The notes beneath the pieces are model-generated. The model had not been told where the DNA came from. It did no database searches and worked only from the letters and a program-made list of their open reading frames with translations. DNA of 64,000 bases from contig NC_080420.1 in the NCBI RefSeq assembly GCF_029873635.1, forward strand, positions 57,075,457 to 57,139,456. The letters run 5' to 3'. The DNA is from Malania oleifera. Its lineage: Eukaryota; Streptophyta; Magnoliopsida; Santalales; Ximeniaceae. The position numbers were made by a program, and so were the translations under genes. This document shows, piece after piece, positions 22,818 through 34,842 of this stretch (its first letter is position 1; each line of letters opens with the position of its first letter).

Positions 22818-25590
22818 TGGTTGGTAACCCCAATGGATGTGTTATATTTCTTTTTCAAATACATACATGGTGTTCAAGTGCAAATAAAAGAAAAAAAGAT
22901 TAAAAGAGAAAAACATTGAGCTAATATTTTGCACTACCAAGAGTAAAGTGTTTTACCTTTGAAAAGAAAAGAGAGAACACCTAAGAGCTATGTAGAGTTT
23001 ACTTTTTGGAAAATCCAAGAGCTCATATGATCTTCTTCAAAAGTGTTGTGCTAAGTCTACCTGAGAGATTCTCTAATATTCTTCTGACTTCCTTTTTTTT
23101 TTTTTTTAGAAGTGTTTTGTGTTGTATTTGTAACTTTTACTATGAACTATTGACATGGCGAGGGTCTCTGATCAAACTTAGCACAGGTACTCCAAGTGCT
23201 CTCGCTACAACAAAAATTACCTATAGATGTGACACATGTCCTTACTAAATAATCCAAAAAGTCATTTCTAGAAGAAATGATGACAACATAAGCTTTTATA
23301 GTTCGGTCGTCACCTTGTGTGCTATCAGTAAACTCTTTCACAACAACCTAAAAAAATTCACCACTATAGCTAACATTTATTAGGACAATATTAGTTTTGT
23401 CACTTTTGGTACTTATACTTGTTTAAGGGTTGTTGCTATGCATTCTTTAGCGACGACTATGTCATTAGTAAAACCTTTACTGTCGTACATAGTTACACCT
23501 TTCACTTTTGGTACTGGCATAGGCAACAAAATAGTCTGAGCAAAAAATGTTTGGGATACTATTGTTAACTAAAAAAAAAAAAACCTAGTATATGTTAGTA
23601 CTACTTGTTGTCCAAATTGTACTTGTTTCTTGTTGTCCACATTCTACAAGTCTCTTGTTGTCCACGTTCTACTTGCTACTATAGTTGCAATGTGTAATAA
23701 TTTTTTCTAAGAAATTAGGGAAAAAATATAATTTACAAAAAAAAAAGAGTAAATATGAACAATATTAAGCATATCGAGGTAGAAGTTTTAATACAATCAA
23801 GTACGCAACAAACATGCTCAAATGGAAATGTTAATATGAGAATAACCGACAAGTGCTATTCAATATATTGTTCACAAACAAAAAAAAGGCCAAAAGACCC
23901 TCAAAGTATCAAGAAAATAAAAGCTCAAAACCCAAAATGCATCATTAATCCATCATTGAGGTGAAACCTGCACAACCATGAACTACTCGCATTCACTACA
24001 ACATACATAACAACATATCAATTCATTTAGCTCATAAAAAATTAATTGTGACAAACTTATAAACAAAGTAACAAAAATAATAACATTTAAAAACATTTCT
24101 CATTGCAGTTACATACATAACAATGACCTATTCTAATCTTTAGCATGATTTGTTCCAACTCAACTAGGTTTCTACCTGAAGTTAATTTGGACAAGTTGTC
24201 CAAATGCTTTCTAGCTTGACTTCTGTGAAAGCTTTCTAATTGAGTGCGTCTTGTCCCCAAAGGATTGCCTTGAAAAGTTTTCTAAAAAGCTTTCTAGCAC
24301 AAGTATTGCATTATTGTTTTATACGCAAGTCTCAAGTGGTTGCTTGAGGAATGGATGTAGGTAACGTTTGACCGAACCACTATTTTCTTGATTATGTAAT
24401 TTGCTTGAGCATTTTCATAAATTTCTTTCACATATTATTCTTGTTATCATACTTGAAAATAATTGGAATTTGATAAAAAAATTTGTTCACCCAATTCATT
24501 TATCTCTTGGGTGCCTATTAACCAAAACAACAAAAGATGCATGTGCCACACAAAAAAAAAAAAGAAAGGGTATTGGTTGAATTTGATGCTGAACTTCTTT
24601 GAAAGGGGAGGATGTGATGCCCAAGGCGAAAAAAACTTTTTTGAAATATTTTCTTTCATATGATTTTACTTTCCAGTATGATTTTATTATTTAATTAAAC
24701 ATATAATAATCATAATTGTGATACTTGTAATTACATGTAGGTCCAAAGATCTAGCTTTTGATGGGTGGCAAGGTAAACATGTATGCAAATAGTGGTTTTC
24801 AATCCCTTTAAATTCAACACAGTTGCCACTAAAATTTTATTTAACCTGTATGTGGTTAGTTCGCCTAACTAACTACCATTTATGCATACCTTAGTCAAAG
24901 TTAGGTTGCATAATAGTAGGCTTTGGTCTACATAAACAAGCATTTTCATTTATAAGTGATACCATAAAGCATGATGTATTCCCATTTTAAATGGATGGTT
25001 CTTTTTTGGTTCTTCATTTTTGAGGTCCACTCCCTCAAATTTGAGCCTATTGAAGGTTTATTGTCGTGGTGAGCTCAAAGAGGGTTGTGCGTTCATTTTG
25101 AAAGGATTTTAGCGAATATTTTGTCTTTAAGTGTGTGAAATTACAAGAATGCCCTTAGGCACCATGGGGGTGTACTTGCATCTTAATTTGAAAATTCAAA
25201 GGGGCATCTTAATTTGGGGGAAAAAAAAAGTGGCAGAAAATCAAAAGATTTGGGGGCTACCTTTTAGGAAGAGACAAATTGATATTCACATTTAATATAT
25301 GATTTTTTTTTAAATGAAAAATAAAACTGCAATCCCATTTATTATTCTTGGGAGGGGGGGTCAATATTTCATTTTTGAAAGTGAGTAGGGAGAATCAAAG
25401 AAAAAGACTTGTCTTACTGTTTAAGAGACAAATATTTGTTTGCATTTATTGTTTGTTTCCTCCAAAGCCAACCCTTACTCCCTTAGTGCCTATGTTGTGT
25501 AAAAACCACAAATATGCAAAGCATAATGTATATTTATATATAATGAATCAAACACACACTACAACAATCTAATTGTGAATACAAAATAAG
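22818..25590. repeat. Tandem segmental duplication, copy A
   Basis: Very similar over its length to 25622-28423, beginning 'tggttggtaacccc' and ending 'gaatacaaaataag'. The copies differ by scattered substitutions and a few short indels; an insertion of about 30 bp in copy B lies near 28005-28035. Non-coding; the frames seen are short. Inside are three 30-bp 'cttgttgtccacattctac' repeats (about 23605-23680) and a purine tract followed by 'tgtgatgccc' (24601-24622), which resembles a gypsy polypurine tract and LTR start. The last 98 bp are the start of the copia LTR found intact after copy B. Confidence 0.9.
25493..25590 (-). repeat. 98-bp copia LTR fragment trapped in copy A
   Basis: The same sequence as the start of the LTR at 28328, preceded by the same 'gccta' (25488-25492) that serves as target duplication for the full element. 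It breaks off at 25590. The 31 bp at 25591-25621 have no counterpart in copy B and join it to copy B. Confidence 0.88.
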
Positions 25591-25621
25591 CAAAATGAGA
25601 ATCCATCAAGGGTGATTTCAA

Positions 25622-28423
25622 TGGTTGGTAACCCCAATGGATATGTGTTATATGTATTTTTCAAATTCATACATGGTGTTCAAGTGCAAATAAAAGAAAA
25701 AAATATTAAAAGAGAAAAACATTGAGCTAATATTTTGCACTACCAAGAGTAAAGTGTTTTACCTTCAAAAAGAAAAGAGAGAACGCCTGAGAGCTATGTA
25801 GAGTTTACTTTTTGGAAAATCCAAGAGCTCATATGATCTTCTTCAAAAGTGTTGTACTGAGTCTACCTGAGAGATTCTCTAATATTCTTCTGACTTCTTT
25901 TTTTTTTTTTTAGAAGTGTTTTGTGTTGTATTTATAACTTTTACTATGAACTATTGATATGGCAAGGGTCTCTAATCAAACTTAGCACAGGTACTCCAAG
26001 TGCTCTCACTACAACAAAAATTACCTATTGATGTGACACATGTCCTTACTAAATAATCCAAAAAGTCATTTCTAGAAGAAATGATGACAACATAAGCTTT
26101 TATAGTTCGGTCGTCACCTTGTGTGCTATCAGTAAACTCTTTCACAACAACCTAAAAAAATTCACCACTATAGCTAACATTTATTAGGACAATATTAGTT
26201 TTGTCACTTTTGGTATTTATACTTGTTTAAGGGTTGTTGCTATGCATTCTTTAGCGACAACTGTGTCATTAGTAAAACCTTTACTGTCGTACATAGTTAC
26301 TGCTTTCACTTTTGGTACTGGCGTAGGCAACAGAATAGTCTGAGCAAAAAATGTTTGGGATACTATTATTAACTAAAAAAAAAAAAACCTAGTATATGTT
26401 AGTACTACTTGTTGTCCAAATTGTACTTGTTTCTTGTTGTCCACATTCTACAAGTCTCTTGTTGTCCACATTCTACTTGCTACTATAGTTGCAATGTGTA
26501 ATAATTTTTTCTAAGAAATTAGGGAAAAAATATAATTTACAAAAAAAAAAAAGTAAATATGAACAATATTAAGCATATTGAGGTAGAAGTTTTAATACAA
26601 TCAAGTACGCAACAAACATGCTCAAATGGAAATGTTAATATAAGAATAACGGACAAGTGTTATTCAATATATTGTTCACAAACAAAAAAAGGCCAAAAGA
26701 CCCTCAAAGTATCAAGAAAATAAAAACCCAAAACCCAAAATGCATCATTAATCCATCGTTGAGGTGAAACCTGCACAACCATGAACTACTCGCATTCACT
26801 ACAACATACATAACAACATATCAATTCATTCAGCTCGTAAAAAATTAATTGTGACAAACTTATAAACAAAGTAACAAAAATAATAACATTTAAAAACATT
26901 TCTCATTGCAGTTACATACATAACAATGACCTATTCTAATCTTTAGCATGATTTGTTCCAACTCAACTAGGTTTCTACCTGAAGTTATTTTGGACAAGTT
27001 GTCCAAATGCTTTCTAGCTTGACTTCTGTGAAAGCTTTCTAATTGAGTGCTTCTTGTCCCCAAAGGATTGCCTTGACAAGTTTTCTAAAGAGCTTTCTAG
27101 CACAAGTATTGCATTATTGTTTTATACGCAAGTCTCAAGTGGTTGCTTGAGGAATGGATGTAGGTAACGTTTGACCGAACCACTATTTTCTTGATTATAT
27201 AATTTGCTTGAGCATTTTCATAAATTTCTTTCACATATTATTCTTGTTATCATACTTGAAAATAATTGGAATTTGATAAAAAAAAAAATTGTTCACCCAA
27301 TTCATTTATCTCTTGGGTGCCTATTGACCAAAACAACAAAAGATGTATGTGACACACAAATAAATAAATAAAAAGGTATTGATTGAATTTTACGCTGAAC
27401 TTCTCTGAAAGGGGAGGATGTGATGCCCAAGGCGAAAAAACCATTTGTGAAATATTTTCTTTCATACGATTTTACTTTCCAGTATGATTTTATTATTTAA
27501 TTAAACAGATAATAATCATAATTGTGATACTTGTAATTACATGAAGGTCCAAAGATCTAGCTTTTGATGGGTGGCAAGGTAAACATGTATGCAAATAGGG
27601 GTTTTCAATCCCTTTAAATTCAACACAGTTGCCACTAAAATTTTATTTAACCTGTATGTGGTTAGTTCACCTAACTAACTACCATTTATGCATACCTTAG
27701 TCAAAGTTAGGTTGCATAATAGTAAGCTTTGGTCTAAAAAACAAGCATTTTCATTTATAAGTGATACCATAAAGCATGATGTCAATGCCCATTTTAAATG
27801 GATGGTTCTTTTTTGGTTCTTCATTTTTGAGGTCCACTGCCTCAAATTTGAGCCTATTGAAGGTTTATTGTCGTGGTGAGCTCAAAGAGGGTTGCGCGGT
27901 TATTTTGAAAGGATTTTAGGGGATATTTTGTCTTTAAGTGTGTGAAATTACAAGAATGCCCTTAGGCACCATGGGGGTGTACTTGCATCTTAATTTGAAA
28001 ATTCAAGGGGGCAGGGGAGCCGGGGAGGAGGTTCAACTTGTCATTTTTTGGGAAAAAAAAAAGTGGCAGAAAATCAAAAGATTTGGGGGCTGCCTTTTTA
28101 GTAAGAGACAAATTGATATTCACATTTAATATATGGATTTTTTTAAATGAAAAATAAAACTACAATCCCATTTATTATTCTTAGGAGGGGGGGGGTCAAT
28201 ATTTCATTTTTGAAAGTGAGTAGGGAGAATCAAAGGAAAAGACTTGTCTTACTGTTTAAGAGACAAATCTTTGTTTGCATTTATTGTTTGTTTCCTCCAA
28301 AGCCAACCCTTACTCCCTTAGTGCCTATGTTGTGTAAAAACCACAAATATGCAAAGTAGAATGTATATTTATATATAAAGAATCAAACACACTACAACAA
28401 TCTAATTGTGAATACAAAATAAG
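25622..28423. repeat. Tandem segmental duplication, copy B
   Basis: Second copy of the roughly 2.8 kb unit, offset about 2804 bp from copy A. It keeps the same internal landmarks: poly-T near 25900, 'cttgttgtcc' repeats near 26408-26480, and a purine tract with 'tgtgatgccc' at 27411-27432. It runs into the intact copia element that starts at 28328, so the last 96 bp are LTR. Confidence 0.9.
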
Positions 28424-28883
28424 TTCACTGCCATAATAAGTAAATGAAAGCAATAACAATAACAATGACACCAAGACTTACATGGTTTGACAATGCCTAC
28501 ATCCACGGGAGCAAACAGTATGGATTAACTATCTTCTTATCTAAATTACAAGAGTAATACAAGAACCCGCTCAATTCTCTCAACAACTATCAATCAACCC
28601 TCTATATACATTAGATATAACATATATATAGAGTTCTCGAAGGTTTTCCCTCAAAACCCCAACCATACTAACATTCCCTATTCAAAATTTGAAATCTATG
28701 CTGGGTGTCTCGAGCCAAACCGTTGACGATTTCAGATAGATTGCATTTTGTCTGAATTCATGCTCCAAATCATCAACGGTTAGAACCAATTCGTCGACAA
28801 GTTCCCCTATTGTTGCTTGATTCCCTTCATGCTTTCCCTTTGTGTATGCTATCCACTTAGTATATGAGCCACAATTTACAACA
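28328..28883 (-). repeat. Copia LTR (3' LTR in element orientation)
   Basis: Direct repeat of 31398-31957, with frequent substitutions that suggest an old insertion. On the minus strand it is preceded by a purine-rich tract (plus 28884-28900, 'atctccaccttgg'). Confidence 0.88.
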
Positions 28884-29049
28884 ATCTCCACCTTGGCAAA
28901 CATACACCCCTTAGGAGAAATTGAAACCATGAACTCATTGCTCTATCTTGAACTTGGGATATTAGGTTGGGACTGCCTCTCGTCTAGCAACTATAGACAG
29001 ACACCAAGTCCAAGCAACATCGCTTAAACTTGCTGATGGCAGCTTCAGC

Positions 29050-29390
29050 TTCTACCATCGACCCCGATTTAGTTGTAGATGTTATACTCTGAGACTGCGC
29101 CCTAGGCTTCCAATAAGGCCTTTCCACAATAGTAAACACAAAAGCTGTTGCAAGCCTTCTATCACCAAAGCCCCCCCTGCATAGTCTTCAACAAATCTCA
29201 TAATAGACGGTTCACTCTGTTGCTTGCTGAAACACCTCATTACACCATCATGGGGCACCTTTGACATATCTCGAACATCGCAGTCTATCCTTGGATATTG
29301 AAAGGTAGACATTCCATATTGATTCTCCATAGAACCCCCCCCCCTGAGACGGCAAACTAAGTCTCTCTGTCGTTCCGTCCACAAAGCCAC
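29050..29390 (-). pseudogene. Copia RNase H-side relic
   Basis: Minus-strand pieces include 'MSKVPHDGVMRCF' (near 29265-29225) and 'RFVEDYAGGALV' (near 29200-29165). These resemble the part after the copia reverse transcriptase and the RNase H 'D-x-D-(Y/W)-A-G' motif, with one Asp read as Glu. Frames are shifted and internally deleted. Confidence 0.6.
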
Positions 29391-29745
29391 CCTTAGATAA
29401 CTCCAATCTCCCTGCAGTCATGTTTATGCGAAACTTCAAACCAAGACCCTTCTTGGCCGTACCCAACGCATTCATGTCAAAACCTTTCAATAGAGTTCCC
29501 AGCTGATTAGCCTCGGTTAAAGCCTTCCCAGCCAATAACATGTCATTCACACACAACAAATACATCACTCCACTGCATCCTATCATCCACTTCCACATTG
29601 GAAGCCTCACCAACTCACACACCTCATGCATATGCAATACTTCCATTTCCTCCACCATAGCACTCATCCACCTATTTTTTCCTTTCGCCATGCATTGCAA
29701 CTTAAAAAATAGTAGGAACCTTGATGCTGGTAGTAATGAATGCAT
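29391..29745 (-). pseudogene. Copia reverse transcriptase relic
   Basis: The minus-strand frame contains 'WMSAMVEEMEVLHMHE' (the start of the copia RT, normally W-x-x-A-M-x-E-E). After a deletion it contains 'MYLLCVNDMLLAGK', where the catalytic Y-V-D-D has become C-V-N-D. 'GLGLKFRINMTAGRLELS' follows. The catalytic Asp is lost and several hundred bases of RT are missing, so it is inactive. Confidence 0.8.
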
Positions 29746-30646
29746 AAAAAATCAGAATGTTAAATTTTTATTTGAGTGGTGGTCTGATTATGCATATGGG
29801 TTCACCATGATCCTGCTGGTCTCCCGAGCTAAAACTTCTACAGTATGACCAATGTCATCTCTTCCCTAAGTCTGTTGCTCCACCTGCATCACATGTCCAT
29901 TCATATCGTGATACTGTCAACTTGAGATAGAACTCCCCGCATTTCTGCCCTGAGTATCTAACTCCACCTGAATTATATGTTCCCTACTGCCGTAGTTTTC
30001 TAGCATTTGTTTCTCTTCCTTTACCCGAGTAGGCTGCCCCATGGCTTTATCACCAAAATTCATGTCCTCGATCACCCGTTTGTTTGCCACAAGATCACCC
30101 AACTTGCATCCACCTTTCTTATACCCTAGAAAGATGTACTATCCAAATTTAACACCAAGCCTAGATCCTCCATCACTAGAATAGTACACTAGGGGTCATC
30201 CACTCACAACCGAGTAGTCTACCACAAAACTTGCCCACAATTCACCTGCAGCTCTCTCATCTAGCAATACCTTTGACGATCGGTCACACGAGAAATGCAT
30301 CATACTCACTAACTTCACCGAGAAGTACCCTGCAAGCCCTGCAAATAACTTCTTGAACGAAACCAGTGTACTGTCCCAATGTCTGACATGAGGATTTCTC
30401 TTCTGGTCTGGTTCTCCACCTCAACCACAAGTTAAACTTGGGAAATATATTAGGCTTGTGTCATATGAGATAAACCAAGACCTTTCGTGATACACCCACA
30501 AAAAACATATGTCTGCCCTGTGATTCTACTCTCATTGGTCCCCAAACATCTAAATATATGTAGTCACCTATATGCCTTAACCACATATGCCATAGAATAT
30601 CTTACTCAGATTCTACAACTGCAGCTCCACCTACAATCGTAACACC
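29746..30646 (-). pseudogene. Copia integrase and linker relic
   Basis: The minus strand shows 'LWHMWLRHIGDYIYLDVWGP' (about 30595-30525), which merges the HHCC part with the start of the integrase core. Broken frames follow to the variable linker (29917-30102). Multiple stops; catalytic residues cannot all be located. Confidence 0.6.
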
Positions 30647-31096
30647 CTACAATGCATAGATATTTCCTGCTACCTTTTCTCCCTTCATCACTATCGAGTC
30701 GCCTTCACACACTTTTATTTCCCCACTTTCAGACTTGTAACTATACTTGTTACAGTCTAAAGTTTCTAATGAAATAACATTCTTTCTTAGACCTGGTACA
30801 TGTCTTATATCACATATGATTCTTATAACACTATCATACGTTTTGATTTTGACATTTCCAATACCAAGTATTTTGCATGAAATATCATTTCCCATCAAAA
30901 CACAACCAATATTAACTGACCTGTAGGTATTGAACCATTTTCTATTTGCTATCATGTGATAAAAGCATTCAGTGTCTAGGATCCAAGAATCATCCATGAG
31001 GCACTCTGAACCCGATGAAACATATAGCATATCACCATAATTGCTTCTTGAGTCTCCTTCCACTACATTTGTAGATTTTGACAAACCCTTAGACAT
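30647..31096 (-). pseudogene. Copia protease relic
   Basis: The open minus-strand frame has 'DSWILDTECFYHM', the copia protease active-site region where the usual D-(S/T)-(G/A)-A reads D-T-E-C. 'VLMGNDISCKILGIG' and 'IRHVPGLRKNVISL' follow, which are standard for Tork-type elements. It would cleave the gag-pol precursor. The altered active site and truncated upstream gag mark it as dead. Confidence 0.85.
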
Positions 31097-31382
31097 ATAT
31101 CGACTTTCTACGCCAAACTAATGCTAGAGAATTCTCATCCATGACATGATATAATATGTCATTAGCCAAACAAAGTCGGATGGTTGATACTATCATTGCT
31201 CCCAATTCATTCCAAGTTGCTTCATCCATGCTTTCCGGTTGAATTCCATGAAAGGCCTTCACCATGCCTTGCTACACCAAAAGATCCTTCATCCTTCTCT
31301 TTCACAAACCGAAAAACTCGATTCCATCAAACTTGACAACGTCAAATTTCGCAGATGAAAATCCATAGGCCATTACAATAAT

Positions 31383-31394
31383 GCTCTAATACCA
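31383..31394 (-). other. Primer-binding site of the copia element
   Basis: The reverse complement reads 'tggtattagagc', one base different from the common tRNA-Met primer site, three bases inside the right LTR. It sets the minus-strand orientation. Confidence 0.85.
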
Positions 31395-31397
31395 ATT

Positions 31398-31957
31398 TGT
31401 TGTGTAAAAATCCCAAATATGTATAGCGGAATGTATATTTACACGTAAAGAATTAAACACACACTGCAGCAATCTAATGGTGAATACATAACAATTCCAC
31501 AACCACAACAAGTAAATGAAAGCAATAATAATAACAATGACACTAGGAATTACGTGGTTCGACAAAGCCTACATCTACGAGAGCAAACAACAAGGATTCA
31601 CGATTATCTTGTGTAAATTACAAGAGTAATACAAGAATCCTATCAATTCTCTCAACAACTATCAACCAACCCTCTATATACATCAAATATAACATATATA
31701 TATAGAGTTCCATGAGGTTGTCTCTCCAAAACCCAACCATACTAATGTTCCCCATTCAAAATTTGAAATCTACACTGGGTGTCCAGAGCCAAATCGTCGA
31801 CGGTTTCAAACAGAATGCATTTTGTCTGAATTCCTACTCCAAGCCATCGATAGTTAGAGCCAATTCATCCACAGTTTCCCCTACTACTGCTTGATTCCCT
31901 TTATACTTTCCCTTTGTGTATGCTACCCACTCAGTATGTGAGCCACAATTTACAACG
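31398..31957 (-). repeat. Copia LTR (5' LTR in element orientation)
   Basis: 560 bp, a direct repeat of 28328-28883. It begins 'tgttgtgtaaaaatccc' and ends 'caatttacaacg', followed by the 'gccta' duplication. Confidence 0.88.
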
Positions 31958-32092
31958 GCCTATTTAAAGCATCAAGGTGTGGGCAAGAGGACACACTTGT
32001 TTTTGGGAGGAGAAGGGAACTCATGTGTGAAGATCCTAGAGGGCTTCATAGTTTCGTATGCTTCTTAGTTTTTGTACTCTAAATATAGGAAA

Positions 32093-32565
32093 AACATGTT
32101 CGTTGTTTACCTTATTATATGTTCATGGATTAGCTAGTCTGAGCATGATAAAGATTGTAACTGTCCTAATGTTCTTTGCTTGCATGATTATGTGTTTATG
32201 GATTATCTAATCTAGGCATAATAAAGATCATAACTTTGCCATGTAAAAACATGTTCTTTGTTTGCTTAATTGTTAATTCATGAATTATCTAGTCTAAGCA
32301 TGATAAATATTGTAACTTGGCTATGTAAAAAAGAAATGCTCTTTGCTTGCTTGATTATGAGTATGGATTATCTAGTTTAAGCATAATAAAGATCATAACT
32401 TGGTCATGTTCTTTGCTTGCTTGATTATATGTTTATGGACATCTAGTATAAGCAAAAATAGAGATAATATATTTGTTATGTGAAAAAAAAAAAAAAAAAA
32501 ACATGTAATTTGCTTATGTGATTGTCTATTATTGAGTTGCATGAATCATCTAGCATAAGTATGCA
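32093..32565. repeat. Minisatellite, six units of about 70-90 bp
   Basis: Six diverged tandem units, each with 'gttctttgcttgcttgatta', a 'tatggattatctag' word, 'aagcataataaagat' and 'cataacttggccatg'. The fifth unit is followed by a poly-A run (32484-32502). No coding is seen. Confidence 0.85.
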
Positions 32566-34170
32566 ACCATCCCTATCTTGCCATGCTAAGACATTGTTAG
32601 GATCATGAATCTTCCTCTTCATTCATCATAAGTATGAAATCTGTCTTGCCTCTTTCTCTTTTCTTTTCTTTTTTTTTTTTCCTTTTTCTTGTCTTCACTT
32701 GTTCTTATTGAGAGTTGCCTAGAACTACCATGAAAGGTGACAAAGAAAGCAAGATTGGATTTAGGAGAAAGATCATAGGCAGAATTGGAGCATAGAGTAT
32801 GGAGCAACCTGAATTGACTCACTCAAGCATTTCCACTTGTCCATTAATGACAACATGGGGTGAATTGAGTTCAACTTGGAAGATGTTTATGTCCTTTTTA
32901 AGGCCAAACTATCATGGAAAGAGTGAATGGAGAAAAATGATGATCTTTTTCAAGTAGATCAAGAAAATATCACCCTTTTACAAAGATGCATCTAACAATC
33001 ATGAGATAGATAATCCACTAAGGCAACCTTCCTATGGATCTCCCTTTCCTATAGTCACTATGATACCAAGATGAGCAAGTGGACACTTGGTCCAAGATAA
33101 GGGTTGTGAACTTGAAATTGTATAATCACTTGTGTTGTCTATATGAATAAATTTGTGAGTTTAGTATTTAATTCACTTGACACAACCCAACCCCCCTTTA
33201 CTCCATATTGTAACCAAAAAAAAATGAAATAGAATTTATTTAAGGGCCTACAACTATTTAGGTCTTATCCAAGAACACATATGATGCACTACAAAATTGA
33301 CACCGTTTGGAGTGTTTTAATTTTTATGTTTTCAATTCTATTTCTATTGTAATAATATTTATGAATATGATGTTTTGGTCCCTTTGAAGACAATGAACAT
33401 ATTTTGTGTTTTATATGATTTAAAGTAGTTGACAATATCAATGTTATACATTAGACATAATTTTTCTCTGATTCTTTTACAATCTTCTTTATGTCGTGTT
33501 ATCAATGAAAATTGTATTGTATTGTTACATTAATACTCCTATTTTTTATGAAAAATATAATAATCTAATACACTTGAATGATATTGATGTAGGTAGTGTT
33601 TTTAATGTAACACATTATAATGTTTGGCAGAACTCCTAAATATTCCTTTGGATTTTTTTTATTTTTTTTTCTTTGTTACTTGCTTTTAAATAAGTTAAAC
33701 TGCAAATTTGACTTAACCCACCCAATAATCAAACCGATCAAAACTGCAGTCTCAACAATTTGACTTAGGATTCACTTTTTCTTTTATTTTTTTCAAACCA
33801 ATAAAATCACCTCAGTTGAAATTTTAGGCCTAAACGGCTAAACCAACTCAACCTAAACTATAAACACTGCTACTTATAGGTGATACAATTTCCAAATTGG
33901 TGTAAAACACAATTGAAGGCTGCAATATATATAAGCAGATGTGTTCTAGTTTCTAAAATCATAATGTTGAACTTTGGTTCATAGTAATAATAACATTAAA
34001 TTATGCCTACTGATTTTTTCAAATGCCATCATTATAACTTAGGCAACTCATTATAAAATTCATCTAAACATTTATTAAATTCAAATTATCACTTTTGGAG
34101 GCCATTACTAAATATTATCTCACTGAAAATAATTTAAAAATAAACAATGGAAATTAAAAAATATACTAAT
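32566..34170. other. AT-rich intergenic stretch, no gene seen
   Basis: Poly-T and TTTTC runs near 32660-32690, a poly-A run near 33220, and otherwise unique-looking AT-rich sequence with no frame over about 67 codons. It is downstream of the CPSF73-II gene and beyond the end of the copia element. Confidence 0.5.
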
Positions 34171-34299
34171 CCTATGTTTGGGAGTCGGATTTCAAACATT
34201 AGAATTTGATGTATTAAACAAAATTCAATACAATTTTATACTTCATTTTGGTCAAATCCACGTAATCCAAATTATGAAATCTAAGTTCCCAAACATGGG
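34171..34299. mobile_element. Short MITE with imperfect inverted ends
   Basis: 129 bp. The left end 'cctatgtttgggagtcgga' and the reverse complement of the right end 'cccatgtttgggaacttag' share a 13-bp core with one mismatch, and pairing continues with mismatches for about 30 bp. The size, AT-rich core and position near a gene end fit a MITE. The target duplication is not clear, so the superfamily is left open. Confidence 0.6.
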
Positions 34300-34842
34300 A
34301 TAAAAAAATGTAAAAAAAAAAAAAAAAAAAAAAGCCCAATGACAATATTACTTTTTGAATTAACTGTTTTGGGGGTAATGGCATTAATTTATTGTTTGAG
34401 CTAAATAGCAAAATAATCAAGTCTGGCTATTTACTCAGCAGAAGTGCCAAAATTTAGTGATTTAACAGCAAAGAAAAATCTTTTTCTTTTAAAAGACAAA
34501 TACATTATTAAAAATTAATGATATCTTAGCACAATAAACATAACTTTACTAGCATTAAATAAAATTGACATCATTATATCTGTCATTTGCTTTTAAGAAT
34601 GCTAACATTAGCGCCAAGGTTCATCTTGTAAGGCCGACCTCTGAAAAAATATTAGTCCTCGTAGGGCAGAGAACATTTGAACCTCTGAAAAAATTAGCAT
34701 CCATCATACATATGCAAATACAGAAAGCTGTGGACTTCATCAAAGGATCAGCAGAAGCCTACGCCCAGGGTAGGATGCTCCCCCAGTTTTGATTGCCCAA
34801 CCAAACAAGCTCCCTAGTGAATAGTGTGTCAGCATCAAATCT

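Larger units (their letters stand above)
28328..31957 (-). mobile_element. Degenerate Ty1/copia element, Tork/Tnt1-like
   Basis: LTRs of 556 and 560 bp (28328-28883 and 31398-31957) have 'tgttgt...acaaca'-type ends; the last base of the right copy is changed to g. The perfect duplication 'gccta' is at 28323-28327 and 31958-31962. On the minus strand the primer site lies just inside the right LTR and a purine tract just before the left LTR. The order protease, integrase, reverse transcriptase, RNase H is the copia order. The interior is only about 2.5 kb, so large parts of gag and pol are deleted, and stops are frequent. Confidence 0.92.

Noticed and set aside
22818..28423. The two 2.8 kb copies as LTRs of one element
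   Set aside because: They are nearly adjacent (31 bp apart) with no primer site, interior or TG/CA ends, and each ends with the same partial copia LTR. A tandem duplication explains them better.
34565..34792. Plus-strand 75-codon frame next to the CPSF73-II stop
   Set aside because: It is antisense to the likely 3' untranslated region, with no recognisable domain and no supporting splice sites.
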